From: Streptomyces sp. PCS3-D2
GTDB taxonomy: Bacteria > Actinomycetota > Actinomycetes > Streptomycetales > Streptomycetaceae
Direction of reading: 5' to 3'
Assembly (NCBI RefSeq): GCF_000612545.2
Contig: NZ_CP097800.1
Span: forward strand, 5,530,501-5,594,500
DNA length: 64,000 bases
Shown: positions 42,398 through 51,908 of the stretch, one piece after another
Position numbering within the stretch: position 1 is the first letter of the stretch
Layout: every line of letters starts with the position of its first letter
The notes under the pieces: generated by a model
The model's database searches: none
Told to the model about the DNA's origin: nothing
What the model saw: only the letters and a program-made list of their open reading frames with translations
Program-made: the position numbers and the translations under genes

Positions 42398-43777
42398 CTA
42401 CGCCCCGCGGCGGACCGTGTACGCGGAGCCGGCGGCACGGGGGCTCTCGCCCAGGTACGCGTGCCCGCGCATCGCGCACCACGCCGGGATGTCCAGCCGC
42501 GCCACCTCGTCGTCCGACAGGACGGTCACCGTGCCGCCCACCGGGACCCGGCCGATGGCCCGGGCCAGCTCGATCACCGGCTGCGGGCAGCGCAGCCCGA
42601 GCGCGTCCAGTTCGAGGGACTCCGCCTCCGGCACCACCGCGGGCGCCTCCGAGACCCCGAGCCGCTCCCGTACGCCCGCCACCGCACCCGGCAGCACCTC
42701 CAGGAAGGCGTTGACCTCGGCCGCCGGGGTCCCCGCCGGCAGGGACACCCGTACGTTCCCCTCCGACAGCACGCCCATCGCCCGCAGTACGTGACTGGGG
42801 GTCAGCGTGGAGCTCGTGCAGGAGGAGCCCGAGGAGACCGAGAAGCCCGCCCGGTCCAGCTCGTGCAGCAGCGCCTCCCCGTCGACGTACAGGCAGGAGA
42901 AGGTGACCAGGTGCGGCAGCCGCCGGTCCGCGTGGCCGACCACCTCCACGTCCGGGACGAGCCGCACCACCCGCCGCCGGATCCGATCCACCAGGATCCG
43001 CAGCCGGGCCGCCTCCGCGTCCGCCTCCGCTCGTACCGCCCGCAGGGAGGCCGCCGCCGCCACGATCGCGGGAAGGTTCACGAAGCCGGGGGAGCGCCCC
43101 GACTCCCTTTCGTCCGCGGGGCCTTGGGGTGCGAAGCGCACCCCCTTGCGGACCGCCAGCAGGCCCACCCCGGGCGGGCCGCCCCACTTGTGCGCACTCG
43201 CCGCCAGGACGGACCAGGCGCCCTCCACGGGCCCCCAGGCCAGCGACTGCGCCGCGTCCACCAGCAGCGGCACCCCCGCCGCCCCGCAGACCTCCGCCAC
43301 CTCGGCCACCGGCTGGACCGTGCCCACCTCGTGGTTGGCGGACTGGAGGCAGGCGAGCGCCGTCGCCGGTGCCAGCGCCTGCGCGTACCCGGCGGGGGAC
43401 ACCGCGCCCCAGCGGTCCACGGGGACTTCGGTGACGTGCCCGCCGCGCGCCTCGTGCGCCGCCGCCGCATGCAGTACAGAACTGTGTTCGACCGCCGATA
43501 CGACCAGACGGCCGCCGACGCGTCGGCGGCCGGCGAGGGCGCCGGCGATGCCCGAGTGAACCGCGTGCGTCCCCGAAGGAGTGAACACGAGCTCGTCGGC
43601 GCGGCATCCCACCGCCTCCGCGGCGGCCTCCCGCGCCGCGTCCAGCAGCAACCGCGCGCGCCTGCCCTCCCGGTACAGCCGGGCCGGATCGGCCCAGCCC
43701 TCGTCCAGGGAGGCCTGCAGCGCCTGCCGGGCCACGGGGTGCAGGGGAGCGGCGGACGCGCTGTCGAAGTACGGCAT
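42398..43777 (-). CDS. Cysteine desulfurase-TusA fusion
   Basis: 459 residues. Residues 1-370 are a class V PLP enzyme: SANHEVGTVQPV, VDAAQSLAWG, Schiff-base Lys197 in AASAHKWGGPPG, and a Cys320-containing loop SSGSSCTSST, where the persulfide forms in cysteine desulfurases. Residues about 385-459 are a TusA-type sulfur carrier domain with LGLRCPQPVIELARAI, whose Cys397 (CPxP) accepts sulfur. The fusion lets sulfur pass within one chain. Possible uses are thio-modification of tRNA or cofactor sulfur supply; the acceptor is unknown. It is divergent from ctaC. Confidence 0.88.
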   Translation of the reverse strand: MPYFDSASAAPLHPVARQALQASLDEGWADPARLYREGRRARLLLDAAREAAAEAVGCRADELVFTPSGTHAVHSGIAGALAGRRRVGGRLVVSAVEHSSVLHAAAAHEARGGHVTEVPVDRWGAVSPAGYAQALAPATALACLQSANHEVGTVQPVAEVAEVCGAAGVPLLVDAAQSLAWGPVEGAWSVLAASAHKWGGPPGVGLLAVRKGVRFAPQGPADERESGRSPGFVNLPAIVAAAASLRAVRAEADAEAARLRILVDRIRRRVVRLVPDVEVVGHADRRLPHLVTFSCLYVDGEALLHELDRAGFSVSSGSSCTSSTLTPSHVLRAMGVLSEGNVRVSLPAGTPAAEVNAFLEVLPGAVAGVRERLGVSEAPAVVPEAESLELDALGLRCPQPVIELARAIGRVPVGGTVTVLSDDEVARLDIPAWCAMRGHAYLGESPRAAGSAYTVRRGA

Positions 43778-43951
43778 CCCGCCACGCTAGCGCCGGCCCC
43801 GGAGCGTTCGAGGTCAGGGGGCGTCAGATGGGCCCCGGAGCCCGTCGTTCAGGGGCGTGTCCGCCGTCCCCCGTACGGCGGATCCATCCCTTCGGGGGCA
43901 GTAGCGGCGCGTTGGGCACCCTCCCCGCGCGACCCCAAATAGCGTCCAGTA

Positions 43952-43980
43952 GGGTTTGGTCCGCATAAACATCCAAACCC
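43952..43980. promoter_or_regulatory. Inverted repeat upstream of ctaC
   Basis: GGGTTTGG (43952-43959) and CCAAACCC (43973-43980) are perfect inverted arms with a 13-bp spacer, about 85-110 bp before the ctaC start, inside the divergent desulfurase/ctaC region. It may be a regulator site or an mRNA leader hairpin. Confidence 0.4.
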
Positions 43981-44060
43981 CTGCCTGCGTCAGGGCCGGC
44001 GACCGACCCGAACACGGCCGCGGCCGGCCGCGCGGGCCGAGACTCTCGGGAAGGCGCTAC

Positions 44061-45035
44061 GTGAGTCCCTACGGCTCCGACCGCTCGCCGCGGCGCCCGA
44101 TGCGGCGGAAGCTGCTGCAGGCGCTGACTGCGGGCGTGGTCCTGGCGACCGCCACTGGTTGCTCGTATACATGGAAAGACTTCCCCCGCCTCGGAATGCC
44201 GACTCCGGTAACCGAGGAGGCGCCGCGCATCCTCTCCCTGTGGCAGGGATCCTGGGCGGCCGCGCTCGTCACGGGCATCCTGGTGTGGGGCCTGATCATC
44301 TGGAGCGTCATCTTCCACCGGCGCAGCCGGACGAAGGTGGAGGTCCCCCCGCAGACCCGGTACAACATGCCCATCGAGGCGCTGTACACGGTCGTCCCGC
44401 TCATCATCGTCTCGGTGCTCTTCTACTTCACCGCGCGTGACGAGTCCAAGCTTCTCGCCCTCACCCCGAAGCCGGCGCACACGATCAACGTGATCGGCTT
44501 CCAGTGGAGCTGGGGCTTCAACTACATCGAGAACGTCGACGGCGACGCGGCTACCCCGAAGGCGGGTGCGGTTCCCAAGGAGCTCGCCTCCATTCCGGAC
44601 CGCTTCACCAAGGACTTCCCGGCGGGCGCCGAGGGCGTCTACGAGAAGGGCGTCCCGAGCGACCGCAACCCGCAGACGGGCAACCCGGGTCCGACCCTGG
44701 TCCTCCCCAAGGGTGAGAAGGTCCGCTTCATCCTGTCGTCCAACGACGTCATCCACTCCTTCTGGGTGGTCCCCTTCCTGTTCAAGCAGGACGTCATCCC
44801 GGGCCACACCAACGTCTTCGAGGTCGTCCCGAGCCAAGAGGGCACCTTCATGGGCAAGTGCGCCGAGCTCTGCGGCGTCGACCACTCCCGGATGCTCTTC
44901 AACGTCAAGGTGGTCTCGCCCGAGAAGTACCAGGAGTACCTGAAGGACCTGGCGGAGAAGGGTCAGACCGGCTTCCTCCCCGCCGGCATCCAGCAGACCG
45001 ACCCGGCCCGGAATGCGGAAGTGAACAAACTGTGA
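44061..45035 (+). CDS. ctaC: Cytochrome c oxidase subunit II
   Basis: The aa3 oxidase subunit that accepts electrons at its CuA centre. GTG 44061 (AAGG upstream) gives 324 residues. A lipobox-like ATATGC (Cys34) suggests a lipid-anchored N-terminus after a signal peptide. Two transmembrane helices follow (about 57-80 and 102-123), then the cupredoxin domain with [23 protein letters not shown] and the CuA ligands in [14 protein letters not shown]. It overlaps ctaD by GTGA and forms the ctaCDF operon. Confidence 0.96.
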   Translation: MSPYGSDRSPRRPMRRKLLQALTAGVVLATATGCSYTWKDFPRLGMPTPVTEEAPRILSLWQGSWAAALVTGILVWGLIIWSVIFHRRSRTKVEVPPQTRYNMPIEALYTVVPLIIVSVLFYFTARDESKLLALTPKPAHTINVIGFQWSWGFNYIENVDGDAATPKAGAVPKELASIPDRFTKDFPAGAEGVYEKGVPSDRNPQTGNPGPTLVLPKGEKVRFILSSNDVIHSFWVVPFLFKQDVIPGHTNVFEVVPSQEGTFMGKCAELCGVDHSRMLFNVKVVSPEKYQEYLKDLAEKGQTGFLPAGIQQTDPARNAEVNKL

Positions 45036-46762
45036 GCATCCTCAACGAATCCCAGGGTGCCGCCGCAGCTGACTCGTACGAGAACGAGCTGCCGGTGCGG
45101 CGCAAGCAGCCGGGCAACGTGGTCGTGAAGTGGCTCACCACCACCGACCACAAGACCATCGGCACGATGTACCTGGTCACCTCGTTCGTGTTCTTCATCA
45201 TCGGCGGTCTCCTGGCGCTCTTCATGCGCGCCGAGCTGGCCCGTCCGGGTACGCAGATCATGTCGAACGAGCAGTTCAACCAGGCGTTCACCATGCATGG
45301 CACGATCATGCTGCTGATGTTCGCCACCCCGCTGTTCGCGGGCTTCGCCAACTGGATCATGCCGCTGCAGATCGGCGCGCCCGACGTGGCGTTCCCGCGG
45401 CTGAACATGTTCGCGTACTGGCTGTACCTCTTCGGCTCGACCATCGCGGTGGCCGGCTTCGTGACGCCGAACGGCGCCGCCGACTTCGGCTGGTTCGCCT
45501 ACTCCCCGCTGTCGGACGCGGTCCGGTCGCCGGGCATCGGCGCCGACATGTGGATCATGGGTCTGGCCTTCTCCGGCTTCGGTACGATCCTCGGCTCGGT
45601 CAACTTCATCACCACGATCATCTGCATGCGCGCTCCGGGCATGACGATGTTCCGCATGCCGATCTTCACCTGGAACGTGCTGCTGACCGGTGTCCTGGTC
45701 CTGCTCGCCTTCCCGGTCCTGGCCGCCGCGCTCTTCGCGCTGGAGTCCGACCGCAAGTTCGGCTCGCACGTGTTCGACAGCGCCAACGGTGGCGCACTGC
45801 TCTGGCAACACCTTTTCTGGTTCTTCGGACATCCAGAGGTGTACATCATCGCGCTGCCGTTCTTCGGCATCGTCTCGGAGATCATTCCGGTCTTCTCGCG
45901 CAAGCCGATGTTCGGTTACATCGGCCTGATCGCCGCGACGATCGCGATCGCCGGCCTCTCGGTGACCGTGTGGGCGCACCACATGTACGTCACCGGCGGT
46001 GTGCTGCTGCCGTTCTTCTCCTTCATGACCTTCCTGATCGCGGTACCGACCGGTGTGAAGTTCTTCAACTGGATCGGCACCATGTGGAAGGGCTCACTGT
46101 CCTTCGAGACCCCGATGCTCTGGACGATCGGCTTCCTGGTCACCTTCACCTTCGGTGGTCTGACCGGCGTCATCCTGGCCTCGCCGCCGATGGACTTCCA
46201 CGTCTCCGACTCGTACTTCGTCGTCGCCCACTTCCACTACGTCGTCTTCGGCACCGTGGTGTTCGCGATGTTCGCCGGCTTCCACTTCTGGTGGCCGAAG
46301 TTCACCGGCAAGATGCTGGACGAGCGCCTCGGCAAGATCACCTTCTGGACGCTGTTCATCGGCTTCCACGGCACCTTCCTGGTCCAGCACTGGCTGGGTG
46401 CGGAGGGCATGCCGCGCCGCTACGCCGACTACCTGGCGGCCGACGGCTTCACCACGCTGAACACGATCTCCACGATCAGCTCCTTCGTGCTCGGCCTGTC
46501 GATGCTGCCGTTCATCTACAACGTGTGGAAGACGGCCAAGTACGGCAAGAAGATCGAGGTCGACGACCCGTGGGGCTACGGCCGTTCGCTTGAGTGGGCG
46601 ACCTCCTGCCCGCCGCCGCGGCACAACTTCCTCACGCTGCCGCGCATCCGTAGCGAGTCGCCCGCCTTCGACCTCCACCACCCGGAGATCGCGGCGCTCG
46701 ACCACCTTGAGGACCACGGCGCCAAGGCGGCCGTCACCGGTGGCAAGGAGGCCGGCAAGTGA
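45032..46762 (+). CDS. ctaD: Cytochrome c oxidase subunit I
   Basis: The haem-copper catalytic subunit, 576 residues, twelve membrane helices. It reduces oxygen to water and pumps protons. [12 protein letters not shown] contains a haem ligand His; [15 protein letters not shown] holds the CuB His and the His-Tyr cross-link; VWAHHMYV has the two further CuB His; [14 protein letters not shown] provides the haem His pair. GTG 45032 overlaps the ctaC stop, so translation is coupled. The C-terminus is an extramembrane tail with [13 protein letters not shown]. Confidence 0.98.
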   Translation: MSILNESQGAAAADSYENELPVRRKQPGNVVVKWLTTTDHKTIGTMYLVTSFVFFIIGGLLALFMRAELARPGTQIMSNEQFNQAFTMHGTIMLLMFATPLFAGFANWIMPLQIGAPDVAFPRLNMFAYWLYLFGSTIAVAGFVTPNGAADFGWFAYSPLSDAVRSPGIGADMWIMGLAFSGFGTILGSVNFITTIICMRAPGMTMFRMPIFTWNVLLTGVLVLLAFPVLAAALFALESDRKFGSHVFDSANGGALLWQHLFWFFGHPEVYIIALPFFGIVSEIIPVFSRKPMFGYIGLIAATIAIAGLSVTVWAHHMYVTGGVLLPFFSFMTFLIAVPTGVKFFNWIGTMWKGSLSFETPMLWTIGFLVTFTFGGLTGVILASPPMDFHVSDSYFVVAHFHYVVFGTVVFAMFAGFHFWWPKFTGKMLDERLGKITFWTLFIGFHGTFLVQHWLGAEGMPRRYADYLAADGFTTLNTISTISSFVLGLSMLPFIYNVWKTAKYGKKIEVDDPWGYGRSLEWATSCPPPRHNFLTLPRIRSESPAFDLHHPEIAALDHLEDHGAKAAVTGGKEAGK

Positions 46763-47157
46763 AGATCCAGGGCAAGATGTTCCTCTGGCTCTCCTTCTTC
46801 ATCCTGATCATGGCCGTCGTGTACGGCGTGTGGTCGAAGGAGCCCGTCGGTACCACTGCGCTCTTCCTGGCCTTCGGCCTGAGCGTCATGATCGGCTACT
46901 ACCTGGCCTTCACGGCCAAGCGCGTCGACGAGATGGCCCAGGACAACCTGGAGGCCGACGTCGCCGACGAGGCCGGCGAGCTGGGGTTCTTCTCCCCGCA
47001 CAGCTGGCAGCCGCTCTCGCTCGGCATCGGTGGCGCGCTCGCCTTCCTGGGCGTCGTCTTCGGCTGGTGGCTCATGTACTTCTCGGCCCCGATCATCCTG
47101 ATCGGCCTGTGGGGCTGGGTGTACGAGTACTACCGCGGTGAGAACGCCAACCAGTAG
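46759..47157 (+). CDS. ctaF: Cytochrome c oxidase subunit IV (actinobacterial CtaF)
   Basis: 132 residues with four hydrophobic helices (about 5-23, 33-52, 79-98, 102-124). It matches the small actinobacterial subunit IV, which stabilises the bcc-aa3 supercomplex. It overlaps the ctaD stop (GTGA) and is followed by a hairpin terminator, so it closes the ctaCDF operon. Confidence 0.93.
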   Translation: MKIQGKMFLWLSFFILIMAVVYGVWSKEPVGTTALFLAFGLSVMIGYYLAFTAKRVDEMAQDNLEADVADEAGELGFFSPHSWQPLSLGIGGALAFLGVVFGWWLMYFSAPIILIGLWGWVYEYYRGENANQ

Positions 47158-47199
47158 GCGCGAGAAGCAGCATGCGCGCGGCCCGGCCGCGCACCACGT

Positions 47200-47235
47200 G
47201 GGGCCCGGACACCTCTTCGGAGGAGTCCGGGCCCC
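47200..47235 (+). terminator. ctaCDF terminator with UUCG tetraloop
   Basis: GGGGCCCGGAC-a-CCTC-ttcg-GAGG-a-GTCCGGGCCCC: 15 pairs with one A-A mismatch, closed by the very stable UUCG loop. Confidence 0.88.
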
Positions 47236-47290
47236 TCGTTTGCAGTCACCCCGCGCGCCGTAATTGTCATATCTTCATAGCGTTGGGTCC

Positions 47291-48535
47291 ATGAAGCACT
47301 CACCGCGTCTTTGGACGGTACTCAGCTGCTCCCTGCTGGTCGCGTCCCTCGGGGCCGGCGCCACCGCATGCGGGTCCGGCGACAACCCGCTGTCAGCCCG
47401 CCCGGTCGACGCGGGCGAGCAGGTCGCCTTCAACCAGACGGCGGGCAGCCGGCCCGTCGACCCCAACCGGCCCCTCGAAATCACCGCCAAGGCCAAGGGC
47501 AGCCGGATCACCGACGTCACGGTCGTGGACACCCACGGCCGCCGCCTGGCGGGCGAACTCAGCGCCACGGGGGACCGGTGGCACAGCACCGTCCCCATGG
47601 CCGCAGGTGTGCGCTACACCGTCACCGTGAGCACGGAGGACGAGAGGGGTACCCCGGGCCAGCGCACGATGGCCTTCGACACCACCCCGTCCAAGGGAGT
47701 CCTCAAGGTCGAGTTCGGCCCGGAGGAGGGCAAGTACGGCGTCGGCCAGCCCCTCACCGCCGAACTCAACGAGCCCGTCAAGGACAAGGCGGCCCGCGCC
47801 GTCGTTGAACGCGGCCTGGTCGTCGATGCCCCTCCCGGGGTCGAGGGCGCCTGGCACTGGGTCGACGACAAGCACCTGCACTACCGCCCGAAGGACTACT
47901 GGCCCGCCAACACCGCCGTCTCCGTACGGAGCAACCTGGAGGGCATCAGGATCACCGACGAGCTCCACGGGGCCGCCGCCAAGCCGCTGAAGCTGGAGAT
48001 CGGCGACCGGGTCGAGGTCACCACCGACGCCGCCGCCCACTGGCTGACGTTCAAGCGCAACGGAGAAGTGATCAATTCCATTCCGGTCACCACCGGCAAG
48101 CCCGGGTTCTCCACCCGCAACGGCATCAAGGTGGTGCTGGGGAAGCAGTACTACGTACAGATGCGCGGGGACACCGTCGGCATCGGCGGCAGCGAGTACT
48201 ACAACCTGCCCGTCTACTACGCCACCCGCGTCACCTGGAGTGGTGAATACGTGCACGCCGCGCCCTGGTCCATCGGCTCTCACGGCTACGCCAACGTCAG
48301 CCACGGCTGCACCGGCATGAGCACGGGCAACGCCGCCTGGTTCTACGAGAACATCACCGAGGGCGACATCGTCCAGGTGATCAACAGCATCGGCGACGAC
48401 ATGGACATCTTCGGCAACGGATTCGGCGACTGGAACATGGACTGGAAGGACTGGCGCGAGGGCAGCGCCCTCCTCAAGGGCACCCAGGAAGGCCGCAGCA
48501 CCATCGACCAGGCCCGTCTGCGGCCCACGGTCTGA
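47291..48535 (+). CDS. L,D-transpeptidase lipoprotein (YkuD domain)
   Basis: 414 residues from ATG 47291. A lipobox with Cys27 (GATAC) anchors it outside the membrane. Two Ig-like domains (about residues 45-145 and 145-240) precede the catalytic YkuD domain. The catalytic site is in SIGSHGYANVSHGCTGMS, with the essential Cys in SHGC. Such enzymes make 3-3 cross-links in peptidoglycan or link proteins to it. The architecture resembles mycobacterial LdtMt2. It sits alone between the two respiratory operons, without an obvious functional tie to them. Confidence 0.93.
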   Translation: MKHSPRLWTVLSCSLLVASLGAGATACGSGDNPLSARPVDAGEQVAFNQTAGSRPVDPNRPLEITAKAKGSRITDVTVVDTHGRRLAGELSATGDRWHSTVPMAAGVRYTVTVSTEDERGTPGQRTMAFDTTPSKGVLKVEFGPEEGKYGVGQPLTAELNEPVKDKAARAVVERGLVVDAPPGVEGAWHWVDDKHLHYRPKDYWPANTAVSVRSNLEGIRITDELHGAAAKPLKLEIGDRVEVTTDAAAHWLTFKRNGEVINSIPVTTGKPGFSTRNGIKVVLGKQYYVQMRGDTVGIGGSEYYNLPVYYATRVTWSGEYVHAAPWSIGSHGYANVSHGCTGMSTGNAAWFYENITEGDIVQVINSIGDDMDIFGNGFGDWNMDWKDWREGSALLKGTQEGRSTIDQARLRPTV

Positions 48536-48581
48536 GGATCCGGCCCGGTCCCCCTCCGGGGCGCCGCCGGCCGGCCGGTGA

Positions 48582-48637
48582 GGGCGCACGCGTCAGGAGA
48601 ACCGCTTGGTGCCCGGCGGTTCCCGGCGCGTGCGCCC
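48582..48637. terminator. Two-tier convergent hairpin
   Basis: GGGCGCACGCG (48582-48592) pairs with 48627-48637, and an inner GAACCGC (48599-48605) pairs with 48616-48622. It lies in the 210-base gap between the transpeptidase gene and the convergent receiver-like gene; the remaining gap shows nothing else clear. Confidence 0.75.
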
Positions 48638-48745
48638 CCACTCCCCGTCGTACGTGCCGCTCGGGATCACCCGCCCGTGCGACGGGCGGCGCCCCGGATT
48701 GACGGCCGGTCCCCGGGGCCCGTCCGGCCGATCCGCCGGCGGGCC

Positions 48746-49147
48746 CTAGGCGTCCAGGGACAGTCGGGAACGCAGCAGGCCCGCCAGCGCGTCCGCGAAC
48801 TCCACCGGGTCCACCGGAAGGGTCACCGCGGCGTCCGCGCGGCTCCATGTGGCCAGCCAGGCGTCCTGGGGGCGCCCCATCAGCAACAGCACCGGCGGAC
48901 ACCGGAAGATCTCGTCCTTGATCTGCCGGCACACACCCATGCCCCCGGCCGGGACCGCCTCGCCGTCCAGCACGCACACGTCGATCCCGCCCGCGTCCAG
49001 CTCCGTCAGGACCGCCGGCAGCGTCGCGCACTCCAGGAACTCCACCGGTGGCAGATCAGCGGCGGGACGGCGGCCCGCCGCCAGTCTCACCTGCTCCCGG
49101 GTGCCCGCGTCGTCGCTGTAGACCAGAACCCGCGCAGTCGCCCGCAT
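48746..49147 (-). CDS. Stand-alone receiver-like protein, 133 aa
   Basis: A single receiver-like domain without output: N-terminal strand and acidic pair RVLVYSDDAG, a candidate phospho-acceptor Asp in VCVLDGEAVPAGGMG, then PPVLLLMGRP and VTLPVDPVEFADALAGLLR. The usual Thr/Ser and Lys positions are poorly conserved (no clear Lys), so phosphorylation is doubtful. It is divergent from ctaE and encoded between the two respiratory operons. I know no role; a pseudo-receiver is the safest description. Confidence 0.75.
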   Translation of the reverse strand: MRATARVLVYSDDAGTREQVRLAAGRRPAADLPPVEFLECATLPAVLTELDAGGIDVCVLDGEAVPAGGMGVCRQIKDEIFRCPPVLLLMGRPQDAWLATWSRADAAVTLPVDPVEFADALAGLLRSRLSLDA

Positions 49148-49335
49148 TTCGATCCTCCACGTGTCCCATGAATCACGTTGATGTTGCGCGGGATGCTACT
49201 CCTCCCACCGCCGTGTCAGCATCGGTTCGGACAGGTGCACGAGAGTGCGCGGGGCCGTCATCTGATGGGCCGTTCGGGCCTTGCACACGCCCCTGACACT
49301 CCGAACGGCACCCCCCGGGGTGAGGGCGGGATAAG

Positions 49336-49356
49336 CGACCGACATAATGTCGGTCG
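49336..49356. promoter_or_regulatory. 21-bp perfect palindrome spanning the ctaE start codon
   Basis: CGACCGACAT-a-ATGTCGGTCG is a perfect 10-1-10 palindrome, and the ATG at 49347-49349 is the ctaE start. In DNA it could be an operator; in RNA it could form an 8-bp stem with the start codon in or beside a 5-base loop. No good Shine-Dalgarno precedes the ATG. Confidence 0.6.
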
Positions 49357-49967
49357 TGGCGACAGCAACGACAGTAGATACCGGGCACGCGCACCCGACG
49401 GTCAACCGGCCGAACCTCGTCAGCGTCGGAACCATCATCTGGTTGAGTTCCGAGCTGATGTTCTTCGCGGCCCTCTTCGCGATGTACTTCACCCTGCGAT
49501 CCGTGACGGGTCCCGAGTACTGGACAGAGCAGGCCTCGGCCTTGAATCTGCCCTTCTCGGCGACGAACACGACGATCCTGGTGCTTTCCTCCCTCACCTG
49601 CCAGCTCGGCGTGTTCGCCGCCGAGCGCGGTGACGTGAAGAAGCTCCGGACGTGGTTCATCATCACGTTCGTCATGGGTGCGATCTTCATTGGCGGCCAG
49701 GTGTTCGAGTACACCGAGCTGGTCAAGCACGAGGGCATGAGCCTTTCGTCCGGTCCGTACGGCTCGGTGTTCTACCTGACCACCGGCTTCCACGGTCTGC
49801 ACGTGACGGGCGGCCTCATCGCCTTCCTGCTGGTCCTCGGCCGGACGTACGCGGCCAAGAGGTTCACCCACGAACAGGCCACGTCGGCCATCGTCGTGTC
49901 CTACTACTGGCACTTCGTCGATGTCGTCTGGATCGGCCTCTTCGCCACGATCTACCTGATCAAGTAG
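49347..49967 (+). CDS. ctaE: Cytochrome c oxidase subunit III
   Basis: 206 residues, five membrane helices, the actinobacterial short form lacking the first two helices of the mitochondrial type. [32 protein letters not shown] and [16 protein letters not shown] are typical, the last including the conserved WHFVD. It is first in the ctaE-qcrCAB operon; qcrC follows after 76 bp. The start codon lies inside a perfect palindrome, and a GTG at 49356 is an alternative, but the residues [10 protein letters not shown] match orthologues I remember. Confidence 0.95.
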   Translation: MSVVATATTVDTGHAHPTVNRPNLVSVGTIIWLSSELMFFAALFAMYFTLRSVTGPEYWTEQASALNLPFSATNTTILVLSSLTCQLGVFAAERGDVKKLRTWFIITFVMGAIFIGGQVFEYTELVKHEGMSLSSGPYGSVFYLTTGFHGLHVTGGLIAFLLVLGRTYAAKRFTHEQATSAIVVSYYWHFVDVVWIGLFATIYLIK

Positions 49968-50043
49968 CGAACACGTCACCGGGCCCGACCCGGCACTCCA
50001 TCCAGACACACCGACGCAGAAGATCCTGACACCGGGGTAATCC

Positions 50044-50853
50044 GTGAAAAAGCTCTCCGCACGACGACGCCATCCGCTGGCGGCGGTCGTCGTTCTACTC
50101 CTCGCGCTGGCGGCCACTGGGGGGCTGTACGCCGCCTTTGCTCCCGCGGGCAAGGCGCAGGCCGATGAAACCGCCCAGTCCCTCGCCATCGAGGAGGGCA
50201 AGAAGCTCTACGCCGTGGGTTGCGCAAGCTGCCACGGAACCGGCGGTCAGGGTTCCTCTGACGGCCCGAGCCTGGTCGGCGTCGGCTCCGCGGCCGTCGA
50301 CTTCCAGGTGAGCACGGGCCGCATGCCCGCCCAGCAGCCCGGCGCCCAGGTGCCGAAGAAGCCGGTCATCTACACCCAGGCGCAGATCGACCAGCTGGCC
50401 GCGTACATCGCCTCCCTCGGTGCCGGCCCGATCACGCCGACCGAGAAGCAGTACGACCCGGCGGACGCCGACATCGCCAAGGGCGGTGAGCTGTTCCGCA
50501 ACAACTGCGCGCAGTGCCACAACTTCACCGGCGAGGGCGGCGCGCTGACGAACGGCAAGTACGCCCCCAACCTTGAGGACGTCACGCCGAAGCACATCTA
50601 CGAGGCCATGCAGACCGGCCCGCAGAACATGCCCTCCTTCCCTGACAGCACCATGCCGGAGCAGCAGAAGAAGGACATCATCGCGTACCTCCAGAACGTC
50701 AACGGCGAGAAGTCGACGAACCCCGGCGGCCTCAAGCTCGGCGGGCTCGGCCCGGTCTCCGAGGGCCTGTTCGGCTGGGTCTTCGGACTGGGTGCGCTGA
50801 TCGCTGTCGCCGTCTGGGTCGCGGCCCACACCGCTAAGGCCAAGAAGTCATGA
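50044..50853 (+). CDS. qcrC: Dihaem cytochrome c subunit of bcc complex
   Basis: 269 residues. One N-terminal signal-anchor helix (about 11-32), two cytochrome c domains with haem sites CASCH (60-64) and CAQCH (155-159), and a C-terminal membrane helix (about 240-262). The two haems pass electrons from the Rieske centre directly to the oxidase CuA, since actinobacteria lack a soluble cytochrome c. It overlaps qcrA by ATGA. Confidence 0.96.
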   Translation: MKKLSARRRHPLAAVVVLLLALAATGGLYAAFAPAGKAQADETAQSLAIEEGKKLYAVGCASCHGTGGQGSSDGPSLVGVGSAAVDFQVSTGRMPAQQPGAQVPKKPVIYTQAQIDQLAAYIASLGAGPITPTEKQYDPADADIAKGGELFRNNCAQCHNFTGEGGALTNGKYAPNLEDVTPKHIYEAMQTGPQNMPSFPDSTMPEQQKKDIIAYLQNVNGEKSTNPGGLKLGGLGPVSEGLFGWVFGLGALIAVAVWVAAHTAKAKKS

Positions 50854-51908
50854 GTAGCCAAGAGATTCCCGAAGACAAGCACCTGCCGAGCGAGCAGGGC
50901 GACGCGCACCACGGTGGCGTAGCGGTCGCGGACGACCCGTTCGCCGACCCGGGCCTGCCGGTCCACAAGCCGCGCATCCAGGACATCGACGAGCGGGCGG
51001 CGAAGCGTTCCGAGCGCACGGTCGCGATGCTGTTCACGGTGTCGATGCTGGCCACGGTCGCCTTCATCGCCTCCTACGTGATCCTCCCGGTCGACAAGAT
51101 CGTGTACATCTTCCCCATCGGGAAGGTGAGCGCGCTCAACTTCGCGCTGGGCGTCACCCTGGGCATCGCGCTGTTCTGCATCGGCGCCGGTGCCGTGCAC
51201 TGGGCCCGCACCCTGATGTCCGACGTGGAGGTCGCCGACGACCGCCACGAGATCTCCGCCGCGCCGGAGGTCAGGGCCAAGGTCATGCAGGACTTCGCCG
51301 ACGGCGCGAACGAGTCCGGCATCGGCCGGCGGCCGCTGATCCGCAACACCATGCTGGGCGCGCTGGCTCTGGTCCCGCTCTCCGGTGTGATGCTGCTGCG
51401 CGACCTGGGCCCGCTGCCCGAGGAGAAGCTGCGCAAGACGGTCTGGGCGAAGGGCAAGCTGCTCATCAACCAGAACACGATGGAGCCGCTGCGTCCCGAG
51501 GACGTCCTGGTCGGTTCGCTCACCTTCGCCAAGCCCGAGGGCCTGGAGGAGGACGCGCACGACTACATGACCCAGATCGCCAAGGCGGCCCTGATGATCG
51601 TCCGGCTCAAGCCGGAGGACATCAAGGACAAGCAGGAGCTGGAGTGGTCCCACGAGGGCATCGTGGCCTACTCGAAGATCTGCACCCACGTCGGCTGCCC
51701 GATCAGCCTGTACGAGCAGCAGACGCACCACGTGCTCTGCCCGTGCCACCAGTCCACCTTCGACCTCTCCGACGGCGCCCGTGTCATCTTCGGCCCGGCC
51801 GGTCACGCGCTTCCGCAGCTGCGGATCGGTGTGAATGACGAAGGCTTCCTCGAAGCGCTCGGCGACTTCGAAGAGCCCGTCGGTCCTGCATTCTGGGAGC
51901 GCGGATGA
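50850..51908 (+). CDS. qcrA: Rieske iron-sulfur subunit of bcc complex
   Basis: 352 residues. An acidic N-terminal extension, three membrane helices (about 52-75, 90-115 and 163-185) typical of actinobacterial QcrA, and the Rieske domain with CTHVGCPI and CPCHQSTFD giving two Cys and two His ligands to the [2Fe-2S] cluster. It is coupled to qcrC and qcrB by 4-nt overlaps. Confidence 0.97.
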   Translation: MSSQEIPEDKHLPSEQGDAHHGGVAVADDPFADPGLPVHKPRIQDIDERAAKRSERTVAMLFTVSMLATVAFIASYVILPVDKIVYIFPIGKVSALNFALGVTLGIALFCIGAGAVHWARTLMSDVEVADDRHEISAAPEVRAKVMQDFADGANESGIGRRPLIRNTMLGALALVPLSGVMLLRDLGPLPEEKLRKTVWAKGKLLINQNTMEPLRPEDVLVGSLTFAKPEGLEEDAHDYMTQIAKAALMIVRLKPEDIKDKQELEWSHEGIVAYSKICTHVGCPISLYEQQTHHVLCPCHQSTFDLSDGARVIFGPAGHALPQLRIGVNDEGFLEALGDFEEPVGPAFWERG

